A stretch of 64,000 bases of DNA. Origin: Camellia lanceoleosa. Lineage: Eukaryota > Streptophyta > Magnoliopsida > Ericales > Theaceae. Within the stretch, counting starts at the first letter, position 1. Every line of letters starts with the position of its first letter. The position numbers were made by a program, and so were the translations under genes. The stretch spans positions 129,050,200-129,114,199 of the forward strand of contig CM045770.1 of the NCBI GenBank assembly GCA_025200525.1, written 5' to 3'. This document shows positions 21,121 to 32,900 of this stretch, piece by piece. The notes under the pieces were generated by a model. The model was not told the origin of the DNA. It was given only the letters and a program-made list of their open reading frames with translations, and searched no databases.

Positions 21121-22421
21121 AGAGGTATGTCTTGGCCTCTGGTGATTGTCACTATAGAAGAAGTACAAGATCAAAACCCCTGGTATCATGATATCTGGAA
21201 CTTCTTGGAGAAGGAAGCTTATCCACCAGGGGCAAAAGCCAAAGATAAGAGAACAATCTTGTTGGCTACTCGGTTTATTATCGTGGAGGTAAATTGTATA
21301 AAAGGGCCATCTGGGAATGCATAAAGCGTATTAGCGATCTTTGAAGAGTCAAAATGCCTAATGGAGGCCATCCACGGAAGAGAGTGCGGATTGCACATGA
21401 ACGGAGTGATGCTAGCTCAGAAAATTCTCAGGCAGGGTTACTACTGGTCAACCATGGAGGAGGATTGTATTGGTTTTGTTCGGCGATGCCACAAATGCCA
21501 AATCCATGCAAATCGCATGAATATCCTGCCGTCGAAGCTGTACAACATGACTTCACCGTGGCCGTTTTCAATCTAGGGAATTGATGTTATTGGGGCAGTT
21601 ACTCCGAAGGGGCCAAATAGGCATGAGTACATCCTGGTAGCGATAAACTACTTTACAAAGTGGATTGAGGCCCAATCTTACGCAGTGCTGAAAGCATCGC
21701 ATGTAGCCAAGTTCATCAGGAATAATATCATCTGTCGCTATGGGGTCCTGAATGAGATCATCTCGAACAATGGTACCCACTTCAAGAAGGAAGTCATCGA
21801 CTTGTTGGAGAAATACAACGTGGCTTTTCATAAGTCATCCACATATCGGCCGCAAACCAATGAAGCTGTTGGGGCCGCCAACAAGAACATTAAGCACATT
21901 CTACAAAAGATGGTGGAAAGCTACAGGGACTGGCTAGCCAAGTTGCCATTTGCTCTCTGGGGCTACAAGACTTCAATTCGAACATCTATTGGGGCAACTC
22001 CGTATTCTTTGGTCTATGGGATGGAAGCTGTTCTGCCAATTGAAGTTGAGATTTCATCACTGCGAGTTATGGCTGAGTCTTGAAATAAGCGAAGCAGATT
22101 AGCAGAAGCGGGTTTGAGGAATTAATGTTGTTCGATGAGAGAAGGCCGAAAGCACTGTACCATATCCAAGGTTATCAATGCAGAATTGCTAGGGCTTTCA
22201 ACAAGAAAGTTAAGTCCAGGAATTTGAAGGAAGGGGATTTGATGCTCAAAGACAATCGAGCTCCCATCCATGGCCCTAAGGGCAAGTTCATACCCAATTG
22301 GACTGGTCCTTACATCATCAAATCTATTTGGTCGGGTGGAGCTATTGTTCTTGTGGACTTAGATGGCCTCAAATTCTCCCAACCAATTAACATGGACAAG
22401 TTGAAGAAATACTATCCCTGA
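21121..22421 (+). pseudogene. Integrase, element B
   Basis: The zinc-binding region is complete in one frame (21361-21576: HGRECGLHMNG, FVRRCHKCQIH), then TAG at 21577. In the core, VAINYFTKWIEA has Asn where the first catalytic Asp should be, ISNNGTHF has Asn for the second, and the Glu stretch reads NEAVGAANK with Gly for Glu. All three catalytic acids are therefore changed. The C-terminal domain (22125-22421) is intact and ends QPINMDKLKKYYP. Confidence 0.88.
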
Positions 22422-23096
22422 GAGGCTCGCTAGGGTAAAAACCTGAAAGGACAACCTAGGCAAGAGTTAGAGCACAAAAAATTAGAAATAAGAAAAACTG
22501 AGCTCGCAAGGTTGAAAACCCAGAAAGGGCGGCCTTGGCAAAAGTTAGAGCACAAAATGAGAGTGTTAATACTTGAGTGAACCTAAACCAAACTATGTAA
22601 GGCTTGATTCCTATCTTTGGGATATATAGGCAACTTCATTCTGAAGTCTAGCCATAAACGCTTCCAAATCAACTATGTCCATGAGATTGTTTTGGTCATC
22701 TTTGTTATTTCTGCATTCAAGAGTTCGGTTGTGATCTTCGCTATGAGAACTGATTTCAGTGCAGTGCAGTGCTCTTCAAACAAGGGGCAACTTTCCATTT
22801 GCTGGATTTGGGGTTGTACATCTGAATGATAGATTTTGGATGTGTCCAATTGTGATCCTTGTCGAAAAATGGTTTTGAAAAGTTTTAATAAACATTGATT
22901 TTGTTCAAATTAATCTTTTTACAACTTAGACCATTTTTGGACCAAAAGGAAAATTTTCGATTAATGACCTTCAATTTCATTGATTTCAATACAGAGTTCT
23001 CCGCCTCTTGATACAAATTGACGTTACTTTTTAGTACTTTAAAAAAGGAAAACTTGAAAGTATAGATTAAAGCAATAAACTTGGGGCACGAATGAG
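22422..23096 (+). other. 3' segment after pol, element B
   Basis: No gene. It contains the duplicated GAAAACC..GTTAGAGCA motif (22435-22475, 22510-22555) and CTTTGGGATATATAGGCAACTTC (about 22612), a decayed form of the GGATACGTAGGCAAC motif in C. It also has the ~370 bp that element A has deleted. Confidence 0.6.
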
Positions 23097-24381
23097 TCAG
23101 GTGTTCCTGCGTCCCCTCCCAGAGCTTGTGGAAGCTTCAAAAAGCTAAAGTAGGCCCGGTTTGCGCCTCATCTTCAATCCAAGCTGTGCATTCGCCAGAA
23201 AGGGCGCAACTGAAATTAGGAGCCGGGGCTAAAATTTCTCTTGTCCTCTATGTAGTAGGGTATCGAGCTAGTTGTGAGCCTCGGGTTAAAAATGGAGCCG
23301 AGCACTCTACCCCTCTCTTTTGGGCAAGTCCGGTCGTGCCCGAACTGACGCCTGAACCGGAATGGAAAATAGAAGACACAGTGGGCCAAACCAACCAACT
23401 GAATGCCAGGCTGTTGGGAGATGCTGTAGTTCATCTCAGGCAGATCAAACCAGGAGCAACGCCAAGCAATGTCAACAGCGAATCTGTTGCACATCTAATG
23501 GCACCACCATCCCTCATTTGGGAAATCAACTAGCCATGGACGAAAGAAATAGCCGCGCACTGAATATGTTAGGCAAGAGTCCACTACTTTCAACCTGTCC
23601 ATTAGCCATATCTGGGGAGGGATGAAAAATAAAAGAGATTAAAGAATAGAGAGGTGTAGGTGGAGAGAAAAGTGAGAAAGGGTTTTGAGAAAAAAAGAGC
23701 CTGAGGGCTAAGTGATGTGAAAAACACATGTGAGAAGGGTGGGAAAGATTACCTGCAAGAGTAGTGGACTTCCGGTGAACCTGGTCGTCTCCCAGCGATG
23801 GAAAGCATCCAAACCCATTAAGTCTCGGCTAGTGTCAAGCCAATGAAGCTCTTGCCCTCTTTCAAGCCTTGGGCAACTTCGATCAAGTGAATGCCAGACC
23901 CTCCAAAGCCAGGGGCAAGCAGGAAATGAGCCAACATATACAAGCAGAGGGCATGTTGCCGAAAACTTTGCCAAAGACGGTCGCCACAGTCGCTGGCATT
24001 AGAAAATCAATGAATCAAACTGGGAATGTCAAGCTCTCCATTGTGAACTAAAGATTGGGCATCGTGTAAAGTGAGCCCACACATCCATCCCAAAGCTTGG
24101 ATATGGCCAAAACATGACTGGGGCAAGATTTCCTCATCGCGCTGTGATTCTATCAAAGCTTGGAATTTCTTAATTGTAGGGCATATCTCTTGTCCTCCAA
24201 AGCTAAAAACATGTGTAACCGGATTCCAACATCTAGCTGTGGCATGAAGGAATGGAAAACACAGTGTGGTACGACTCAGTGGGAATAGTGTGTTTATCTT
24301 GAAACCTCATAAATTTAACTTTTTCGAGCCATCTAAAGCTACAATCCAATTGGAGAGTTTTTTGGCGAAGGATGGCTCCAT
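23097..24381 (-). pseudogene. Antisense DUF7745-like gene, copy B
   Basis: This is the same product as copy A and its function is unknown. It starts MEPSFAKKLSNWIVALDG at 24381. The middle part is present but shifts frame several times (24300-23760). The intron is at 23612-23752 (141 bp) with GT and AG on the minus strand. The C-terminal exon (23494-23216) reads IAWRCSWFDLPEMNYS, LVGLAHCVFYFPFRFRRQFGHD and ends near 23097. The intron position is identical to A and C while surrounding codons have drifted. Confidence 0.7.
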
Positions 24382-25080
24382 TTGGAGCAAAAACAGAGTT
24401 GAGTTGAAGAAACCACGAAGCTGGAGCTTTTGTAGAAGATAAGGTGTTGAGTGGAAGACAAGTGGTAGCAATCTGGAGATTCCCTGCACTAGTGGCTGAT
24501 CGGCCAGTTTTTGTGGCCGATCGGCCAGTATTAGTGGCCGATAGCCATTTTTTGTGGCCAACAACCTCTACTTATGGCCGATGCCCTCCTATTACGTTCT
24601 TCTGGTCCATCCATGTGCTGAAAGTGCTAAGAACCTGTGTCTTGTTCTGCTCTTGGTGCAATTTTGCCGTCTCTCTTTATGAAATTTGTTGATTTGCTTA
24701 TCGAGTTGTTGATTTGCATATCAAGTTGTATTTATTTTGATTGTTGGGTTGCTGTTTTGTTCATTGAGCTGTTTTACTCTGTTTGTTATATTTTGGTCGG
24801 TTCACTATATGACTAAGTAATTGTCAAGTTAATGTACAATATTCAATTTCCATTAATCCCGTTTTTGTATAAAATGGTGCGATGTGATGAATGAGCAGAA
24901 TGAAAAATATAGCACTTTTTAATCAAAAGCTGCTTTCATTCCAATCATGGTCACGTTTTTGCAAAAGAGTACAAGTTTTTAAAGAAAAATAAAACTGCCT
25001 AAGGCTATACAATGTGCTAACACTACTAGAAAAAAAAAGACAGAAAAACAAAGCAAAACAAAAAAAGAAGAGCGTCTAAA
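24382..25080. other. Intergenic segment between antisense genes, copy B
   Basis: No gene. It holds the phased array (24493-24590), GCTTATCGAGTTG repeats (24695-24735) and, from 24900, an A-rich stretch with a mononucleotide run near 25030. It corresponds to 12793-13613. Confidence 0.6.
24493..24590 (-). promoter_or_regulatory. Phased GGCCGATCGGCC array, copy B, upstream of DUF7745-like gene
   Basis: Five units (GGCTGATCGGCC, GGCCGATCGGCC, GGCCGATAGCC, GGCCAACAACC, GGCCGATGCCC) are spaced 21, 21, 20 and 20 bp. The full palindromes are nearest the gene, as in copy A. Confidence 0.6.
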
Positions 25081-27988
25081 TCAGTGCCAGCCACCTTCGG
25101 ATCGAGAGGCCCTCTTCGCCCTCTTCTTGGGCATGGACTCTGAGTTATTACCATCAACTTCGCTGTCTGAATCTAAGTTAGAGCCTGATCCATAATCATC
25201 TTTGCTCCCCTCCTCAGAGCCATCCCCAGCATCGTCACCGCCCACAGAACCCAAGCCAGTGCCTTCGCCTCCACCCTCAAACGATTATGACTGCGGACTC
25301 GCTGGCTCCTCGTCCTCATCTGTCTCATCATCATCCGGGATAGGCTCTGGTGGACTGCTCACGTCATGAGTGCGTTTAGCTCTGCCTCGGCTGTGTGTTA
25401 GAGTTCCTCGTCTCTCTCTCTCTCTACTGTCGGGAGAGGCACTGAAGGTCCTGTTACAGCTCCTGCTGGGGCGCCCGATAAAGCTAGCATCTGAAAAGGG
25501 ACCTGAAAAGGGTAGTTTTTTAAACACATCAGTTGTGGTATATATTGAATGCAAAGCTGAGTATAATGTTCAATGCAGTGTATGGGAGCAGTGTATCAAT
25601 GCAGTGTTTTAGTGCAATGTATCATATCAGTGTAATTTGAGACGATTGGAGTGTTAATGTATGAGCAAAAAAATTGATGGCATGAAGTGTAGACTGAAGG
25701 AAACTTACCGGAATCCTGTAAAGGCTGAGCAGGTTTAGGCTCGTTTGAACCATCCCCATCAGAGAAGCCGCTATCTCAAGAGCCTGCCCGGTGTACTTTA
25801 TGGATGCTTATAAATGTGTTGAAGTGATTAGTGGTCCATAAAGCATAACTAAAATGAATTGAATGTGCAAAATGTAAAGTATGATACATACCGGAGTCGG
25901 GCCTTGAACTCTGACAAGCTCGTGACTAGCTAGTTCGCGCTCAATAGGAATCTGATAAGTCTCTCCAGAGTATCCCCAACAAGTTAGTGTGGTGGGCAAC
26001 TCTGGCCATCCCGCCCTCTGCCTTATCTGGGAGCCTCTCCTGTCACGGGCCTAAGTCGCCCTGGATCCCCCGGCTCTCCCTCCCACGGTTGGAGCTCTAG
26101 CTCTCTCACCCTTGTGAGCACTAGTCAACGGTGGCATGAGGTATGTCTGGATAAAGATAGTATAATCGCCATCAAGCTTGAAGAAGTCGGCATCCCAACC
26201 TCTGGTGAAATCAATCATCTCCTATATGGTGTATCTTTCTGTGATCCTCATGTATGTAGGAGGCGGCATCGAGACTACTAGCTCGGGCAAGCCGAGGCTC
26301 TGTCGCAGGAATCACTCCCTTAAGAACCACGCCCGACAAACTAGGCCCTCGAGCAAGATCTGAAATCAGGAAGCCTCCCGAGCGCCAACAAGCTGATCTC
26401 TGACCCCACTAGGCATCACTGCCCATGGCTGCCAGGTGATCTGGAAATAGTTAATATACAGATTGTTAGCTACCATCAGAGATGCAATATGAAGTAAAGC
26501 TGAAATGATTGTAAGGTTCGAGTTACCTCTACTGCGATCACGGTGTCGAAGAATTGATGAAAAAATGAGAATGACTCTCGGGGCCTCCGCTGGCATCTTC
26601 CGTCGAACTTGCGCGAATACGGTACCATAGGTGGTATCTCCACCTCTGGCTCGGGGGCGAGCCTCAGGAACTAAGCGTACACCCATAGCTGCAGAAGGAG
26701 GAAGAATAACAGTGAGTATATCTCAGATGAATACAGAGAATGTAATGCAGAAAGCAGACAATGTGTACAGTGTACAAAGAATGAGAATGCAGAATACAGA
26801 GTGTATAGTGTGTGCAGTGTACAGATAATGTGAAGTGGAAAGTAGATTATATGCGGTCTGATCACGGTGTGTGGTATATAGAAAATGAGAAGCAGAAATG
26901 TAAAGCAGAAGGGTAGGACGTACCTCCCAGGCCTTCCAGTAGCCTCCTAATAGATGCCCGCTCCGGCAGAAGGTGGAGCTCATATACCCGTATAGTGTGG
27001 CCAAGCCTGTGCCGCCCCTGTCGTAGAATCGGACACGAGACAGGTCCACCACGGCGCTCATGAAGTAAAGCCCTACGGTGTTTGCCTAGTCGACGAACAG
27101 AGTAGTGCCAAACAGAAACATGAGAAAACCCCAGGCGTAGTGCTCGGTCTCCTCGTGGGTCATCGGCGTCATCCCTTTGAAATGATTAGCGAACCTTGTA
27201 TATCGAACCATCCCTAATCGGGAGATAAACGGACGAGTCCCTAGCCGATAGATCTGAGCGGCCTCCCACTCACCCATGTTTGTGTCATAAGGAATCAGAT
27301 GACCCCCTACCACTATGCCGGTGAGCATAAAGAAGTCAAAGGGAGTCATCGTCATCTCCCCTGCTGTAGAGAAATGGAGGGATTCGGTGGTATCCCACCA
27401 CCTCTCTACTAAAGCGTCTAGTAGATGCCGGCTTGCAGTGAGACGTGAGAGCCCTATGCAAAATGCGTCAAAGCCAGCCTCGTCGATGATGTGACGGACT
27501 GCGTCGGGAAGCTCCATATACCACTCCCTCACGAAGGTGGTCCCATATCCTCAGATGGCATGTGAATCCCCTTGTGAGCAGGACAAGCAGATGCAAGGCA
27601 ATGTAAGAAATACAGTGCAAGAGTATGTTCAGAACATGTAAATGCAAGGCAGTGTAACACATGCAGTGCAAATATGTGTTTGGGATGAACAGATGAAAAA
27701 CAGTGTGAGCTATACAAGAAATGCAACCTACATTGCAAAAAATAAAGAGAGATCGTATACCTTAGAGGTGCCATGTGATAAATGTGACTCCGACTCGCAT
27801 AGTAGGAGATCCTCCGGTGCACCTCATGAGAACCCCCTAAACTGGCAGATACTATCGGGAGGTAGCACGTGTACCTCAAGATGGTACGTCGCTGGATCGA
27901 ACGGTCGAACACTGAGCAGCAAAGGCTCAAACTTTGGATCCATCTCCATCCCCAGAAGAGCTCCGTCATGTGAAATGTCTTCCGCTAT
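25081..27988 (-). pseudogene. Antisense PMD gene, copy B, six exons
   Basis: Exons by homology and GT-AG sites on the minus strand: 27988-27761 (start codon now ATA), about 27570-26924, 26688-26527, 26440-25892, about 25809-25709 and 25502-25081. Exon 2 is the best preserved PMD core in the window: GFDAFCIGLSRLTASRHLL, LVERWWDTTESLHF, EMTMTPFDFFMLTGI and AWGFLMFLFGTTLFVD, followed by TAG at 27087. The C-terminus has an acidic region and PKKRAKRASRSEG, a classical nuclear-signal pattern. The intron-1 acceptor has lost its CAG. The promoter of this copy is separated from it by the solo LTR. Confidence 0.78.
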
Positions 27989-28319
27989 CTCGAAGAAAGA
28001 TGAAAGAATGGTCAAAAATGTGGAAAATGGGCAAGAAATGCCAAAAGTCAGCAAAAAGTCAACTTTGAGAGAGGAAAAATGGAAGAAAAGGTCAGGACTC
28101 AGAAGAGGGCACTGAAATCAAGGGTAACTCGGGGGAAACAAAGCCCGAGTGATAGAAGTCAAGAAGGAAGCACTGAAATCACTTTTTAATTAGTTAAAAA
28201 CGGAGTGTGCAAAGAAGTTTTAGTGAATCGGACGTTTGTGGGATGTTTGGAGATGCGTATAAAGTGAGGATTGGAAGGAGAAAATGATCTAGAGCAAAAG
28301 GGGAAGTGTTTTTCTGCAA
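27989..28319 (-). other. 5' untranslated part of antisense PMD gene, copy B, up to the LTR insertion
   Basis: No gene. It is homologous to 16703-17035 and ends at the target site duplication. The sequence that would continue it resumes at 32732. Confidence 0.6.
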
Positions 28320-28324
28320 GGGAG
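28320..28324. repeat. Target site duplication, left (GGGAG)
   Basis: GGGAG directly precedes the LTR's TG. The same five bases follow the LTR end at 32727-32731. Five bases is the usual duplication for Ty3/gypsy integrase. Confidence 0.85.
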
Positions 28325-28504
28325 TGTAGACACTCCATTTTTGACCATCCTCAAGACTTAGACATCATCGTTTGAACACTCGATGATCGTCTATGCTCGT
28401 GTTCATTTTGAGTTCCTGAAGGTCTCGGCCGTGCGCCTTGCTTTAGGATCTCTCGACTTGTTTGTTTTGTGTTTGGTTGTGGACCAAGGACTTGTGGTTT
28501 TATA

Positions 28505-28650
28505 CGAGGGAAGAGGGTGGCTTGTCGGCCATCCAGTTAACCCATCGGCCAAGGCATGATGCCATCGATACCTTTCTTGCCATCGGCCATAAGTGTTAGC
28601 GATCGGCACTCTTTGGTCGTCGACACTTTTTTGGTTGATCGATCATATTT
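28505..28650 (+). promoter_or_regulatory. Phased GGCCGAT array upstream of LTR promoter (solo LTR)
   Basis: Units marked by TCGGCC or TCGATC recur every 17-21 bp. The palindromic forms lie toward the right, that is toward the presumed promoter: opposite orientation to the antisense-gene arrays, consistent with a plus-strand promoter. The equivalent array at 55765-55905 is less eroded, with steps of 20, 20, 20, 21, 20, 21 and 21 bp. Confidence 0.6.
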
Positions 28651-28797
28651 TGAGCGAGACCTTCCCATCTGCTTTTTACAGATATTTTGTGCCAGCTGTG
28701 ACAACTGGTGAGCACAATTCTCATCCTCCATACACGTGTATGGAGGGATTTGTTTCAAGACTCAAGCTTCATTGAACAAGCTTGAGAATTGAAATTC

Positions 28798-28803
28798 TAT
28801 AAG
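28798..28803 (+). promoter_or_regulatory. Possible TATA element of type-I LTR
   Basis: TATAAG lies about 150 bp downstream of the array and just upstream of a pyrimidine-rich leader (28860-28890). Type-II LTRs have a stronger TATATAA in the same relative place (35210, 61644). The copy at 56036 reads CTACGAG instead, so this call is weak. Confidence 0.35.
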
Positions 28804-29038
28804 AAGAGAGCTTCCCCTCCCTTTCCAAAGGTTCTGAGAAATTGAGATACAAGTTCTATATCTATCTCTCTCTATATTTTACCTCTCTCTCTTGTTTGTG
28901 CCCAAAAGTGTAGATTCTTCACACTATTGCACACAAACACCTACTAGAACACCATCCTTGGGTTGGTTTCAAAGTTCTTGGAGTGGTTTAAGCTCAGAAA
29001 AGGTGTTGGGGTTTTGTTCTTGAAGGTGTTCTTCAAGG

Positions 29039-29040
29039 GT
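29039..29040 (+). other. Candidate 5' splice site in LTR leader
   Basis: AAGG|GTGAGT is close to the plant donor consensus. Counterparts are AAAG|GTATAAG in the type-II LTRs (35472, 61939). Paired with the acceptor before gag (3553, 40208), it would remove most of the LTR and the PBS from a gag-pol mRNA. This is inference only. Confidence 0.3.
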
Positions 29041-31114
29041 GAGTAAACTACCTTTTAATCCCCCATTTTGGCTTAAGCTTTTAGACCTACTTGTATATTG
29101 TTTTGAGCTTAACTTTCTCCGACAAAAAGTTCTGATTTTTCATGCTTATGATGTTTGTTTAAGGTCATTTTTTGGTTGGGGGTAGTCTACCCCCTCTTAG
29201 GCCTTGTTTGGCCTTGGTTTGTGCCTTCCCTTTTGAGCTTTGGAACCATCTTACTTTGAACTTCTAACCACTAAAATCCAGAGGATTTTTAGTGGTGGAG
29301 AAGTGGTTTTGGAGCCTTGTATAGGAGAGGGACACCCCTCTCTTCTTGTGTCTTGTTTGCTAGTATAAATGGCTCATGTTGGTAGCATGTTTGCTTAGTA
29401 TGTTTTGGCTCCATTTCATAAAGTATTTGATGCTATTTTGCCATGCTTTACCTCTGTTTTAAGTTGGTTTGATAGCCTCTTACTTGCATCATGCACTTGT
29501 AGTGTAATCCTCTCATTTGCCTTAACATGCATCATGCATTTAGACTATCATTCTTGCATGTTTTGGCTAAACTCCATGAAGTTTTTAGCCTTGTTTTTAC
29601 CATGCTTAAGCTCTGATTTGTGTTGTCTTGGTCATGCATGCATTGTTTTGTGTAGCCTTGGTTCAATCTAGCTTGTTGGCTTTGAGTGCCCAAGTCATTA
29701 GCATGCATTGCTTAGACCATTTTCATGATTTGGCATCATTTCATATGTGATTTCAGTCCATGTGGTGTAGCCATATACTTGCATTTGTCACCTTTTCCAT
29801 GCTTTGAAGGTTTTGTGTTTTATGCCTCAAGAGTGCATCATTGAGTATGCCACCATGCTTAGGCATTTGGGATGCCATCTAAGTGGGTTTTTGGGCTAAT
29901 CTTGACATGCCATAACTCTAATTTTTATTGGTTAAGTCATGCCATGTTTGGTTGTAATAGGTGTAGTGTAATACCTCTTGTTAGCCTTGCATGCCTCATG
30001 CCTTTTGGACCTTTGTTCTAGCTTGTGTGGGCTAGGTTCAAGCTTGTTTTTGGCCTCATCTTGACCTACCTTGGGACTGTTTTGATTGCCCTTGGCCCTT
30101 TGGGGCTTGCCTTGCATGGCCATGGTTTAAGTCTCCTTGCTAGCTTCAAGGTTTAAGCTTTCTTGCATGCCATACTTGCATTCTTTGGTTGATTTGTCAT
30201 CATTCCTCACATGATTTCGGAGCTTATTTCTTTGCCACATTCTCATGTTTGTCACACCTTGCTCATGTTTGAGGATTGTGCATTGTTGCCTAGTTCTTGG
30301 GCCATTTGGCATGCATTTTTGTATGTGCATTTCATGCCATTGTTTCAGCACTACTGGCAACTGATTTTGGGCATGGCCAAGGTCTGTCCATCTTTAGTTT
30401 AAGTCCATTTACCATGTGGTTCCATGTTGCTACTTTACATCATGTTTGCATGCTTAGGTTTCATGACATTTGCATGCTTGTCGCATGGCCTATCATGGCA
30501 TATTGTTGCATGTTGTTGCATGCTTGGTGCATTGCATGTTGTTACATGTTAGTTACATTACATGATTTTTGCATGTTGTTACATGTTTAGTATATTACAT
30601 GTTTGCATGCTTGGTACATTGCACGTTTGCTTGTTTAGGTTGCATTTTGCATGCTTGCTAGCTTGCATTTGGCATGCTTGTTACCGTAGCCTTATGTTCA
30701 TGCTTGAGTCATATTGTATTTGGCATGCTTATGTTGCATTGCATAGCTTTTCCATGTTGCATGCAATGCATTGTGTTTGGTTTGGGGTGTCAAACCAAAC
30801 ACGAGGACCGAGAGACATTTTGTACTTGAAGAGACGAAACGTGCCTCAATCCTTGGTCACCGACACTCTTGATCCAACATGATAGAGTGTGAGGCATTTG
30901 TGTGTTTTTGTGCATTCATTCCATATTGATGTGTGCAATTCAGCCTCTCTGGCCATCATGCATCGAAATGCGTGATTGATGGCTCGAAGGTCGAGCACTA
31001 CACTCTTTTGAGTCTCAAACATGATAAGGGGTGTAGTTGCACAACATTGTCTTGCAAATGTATTGCCATGCCCTTGTTTGTCCTCTGCTGTAGCAAAAGG
31101 AGCAGTTTGTAGGA

Positions 31115-31240
31115 AGATATGGCCGATCGGCTATCCATGATGCCGATCGGCTAACAATTTTTCGCCGATAGCATCATATTTGGTCGATGACCCATATTTC
31201 TTGGCCGATGGCCGTATCTTTTGGCCGATGACCTCTCAGC
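31115..31240 (-). promoter_or_regulatory. Phased GGCCGATCGGCT array, LTR-internal (solo LTR)
   Basis: Six units are spaced about 20, 22, 20, 20 and 20 bp, from GGCCGATCGGCT on the left to GGCCGATGACC on the right. The palindromic end points left, as in the antisense-gene arrays. The copy at 58348-58465 is nearly identical. Confidence 0.55.
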
Positions 31241-32081
31241 ATATCCATGAGGTGGATCAGAAGTGTTTCAGAAGTTGGCACAGTTTTCAACAGTCTAAAA
31301 CAGTGCAAACATAGGCAACATGAGGCATGGCAACGGATTTTCGAGCGGAGCCGGCTGAGCATGCATACATCCCTCATCCTGAGGCCTCTTTTAACTGCTT
31401 TGTTTAGTTAGTTAATTTGCTGATTTTGTAATTAATTAGTTAATGTATTTAGCTAATTTATTTCATCTTTGTAATAATTCTAATTAGCTTAGTATAGCTA
31501 GTTTCAATTTGGCTTGTAATAATTAGCTTAATTAGCTTGTTAGTTTGTTAATTAGTTGGTTTGTATTTTTTATTCGGACCCTTCGTCGAGAGGGCGTATT
31601 TTTGTAATAAGTGTGCGTGCGTGTGTGAATGTCTTCCAACCCCACGTCTTTCTTCCTTTTACTTAACCGCTTACGATGGTTAGTTTTAGGGCATGTTTCG
31701 ATTAGTATCCTTATGCTTCACATGTGTGCATTCATTCATCTGTCTTGCATTCACCGGGCTTCGCGCATCATACCGACTGCATTGTATTTCAATACCGATT
31801 TGAATACATGATTATCAAGTTGCATCTCATATGCCATCTTAGAATTGCCGAGCCTATTTCTAGTTGCATTTTGGATGTGTTGCATTAGCCATCTTAACAT
31901 GAACTAAGATCATGCATTGATTACTAACTAGTTTTCTATTTTGGTTCGGAGTATACTGTAAGTGTTTTCGCTTTCGCATCTTGCATGAGTGTGAGTGTTG
32001 CCATGAAAGCATGCTTACCATGAGGCTACATGCTTAAATGATATAACTACCTGAATGCTTGTGGGTGAAGGTTGGATTACT

Positions 32082-32200
32082 TGAATTGGAACAATTCATC
32101 GAAATGCGAGTTTTAAGCCCACTTGAGAGTGGCAAAATCATGTTTTCCAAGCCCACTTGAGGGTGGCAAATCCACGTCTTAGCCTACTTGCGAGTAGCAC
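32082..32200 (+). other. LTR hairpin module, three-copy form
   Basis: TGAATTG-GAA-CAATTCA (32082-32098) is followed by three tandem ~43-bp units, each with a short stem: CCACT..AGTGG, CCACT..GGTGG and CTACT..AGTAG. Each stem is followed by GCAAA or GCAC. The change of C-G to T-A in the third stem keeps the pairing. Confidence 0.5.
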
Positions 32201-32726
32201 CTTCAAACCATTTTTTAAACAAACAAACATGAGATGTTTTGTTCCAACTTAGGCGATCTAGTCTATACTTGTGTGTTGTGCGCATCACGTAGTAAGCTAG
32301 CTAATAAACCAGAATAAGAGCGCATGTGTTTTCAAAAAACAAGATATCATGTTAGTAAAGGCTGATCTTTGATCGGTCGAGCGGGGTGCTCATTGCATGA
32401 CCTTCCCCTCTCGTACCCAAGTTCGAGCGAGGCAACTTTGGTGATAGCGAACCGTGGCCTTAGGCACGAGTCAAGGTTTCTAAATTTCCCCAAAATAAAA
32501 TATTTAGGTGGCGACTCTATATCGCAAAGATCCATGTTTGGCACTTCTTTACAAAATCGATTTTCCAAAGCGGTTTGCAGTTGGACTCTTTGGTGATTTA
32601 TCGGTCTTGCATTGCACTTTGGGGATTAGATTGAGAAGTGACATTTGAGTTGAACTATAGTATGCTAATGAACAAAAGCAGATTTCACGCCATTACGCCG
32701 GAATGGGACGTTTGGGAGCATTTATA

Positions 32727-32731
32727 GGGAG
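32727..32731. repeat. Target site duplication, right (GGGAG)
   Basis: Matches 28320-28324 exactly. It is also present at 59937-59941, but there without a left partner. Confidence 0.85.
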
Positions 32732-32900
32732 AAGTGAAGAAATAGGGTTTGAAGCCCTATATTTAAAGACCCGTGGTGAAATGCCAAAATTGCCTCGAAT
32801 CTGTCATCGGTAGCTGATCGGCCACATTTGTGGCCAATGACCTTATTTTGTGGCCGATAGGTGGCCGATGGCTTCCCAGGGTGGCCGGTAGGCCTCCAGT
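32732..32900 (-). promoter_or_regulatory. Antisense PMD promoter of copy B, cut off by the solo LTR
   Basis: On the minus strand the phased array (32812-32895) is followed by TTTAAATA (32767-32760), the same layout as in copies A and C. The LTR inserted about 30 bp downstream of the TATA-like box, near the expected transcription start, so this promoter now reads into the LTR's 3' end in antisense. Confidence 0.55.

Larger units (their letters stand above)
28325..32726 (+). mobile_element. Solo type-I LTR (4402 bp)
   Basis: It starts TGTAGACACTCC and ends TATA, where the canonical CA has become TA. It is flanked by GGGAG on both sides and there is no internal domain. Flanking sequence rejoins perfectly when it is removed: 28320 and 32732 continue the homology to 17036. 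Contents are an upstream phased array (28505-28650), a possible TATA at 28798, CT-rich leader, TTGCATG-rich U5 sequence, a second array (31115-31240), an AT-rich part and the hairpin module (32082-32200). No gene. Confidence 0.92.
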
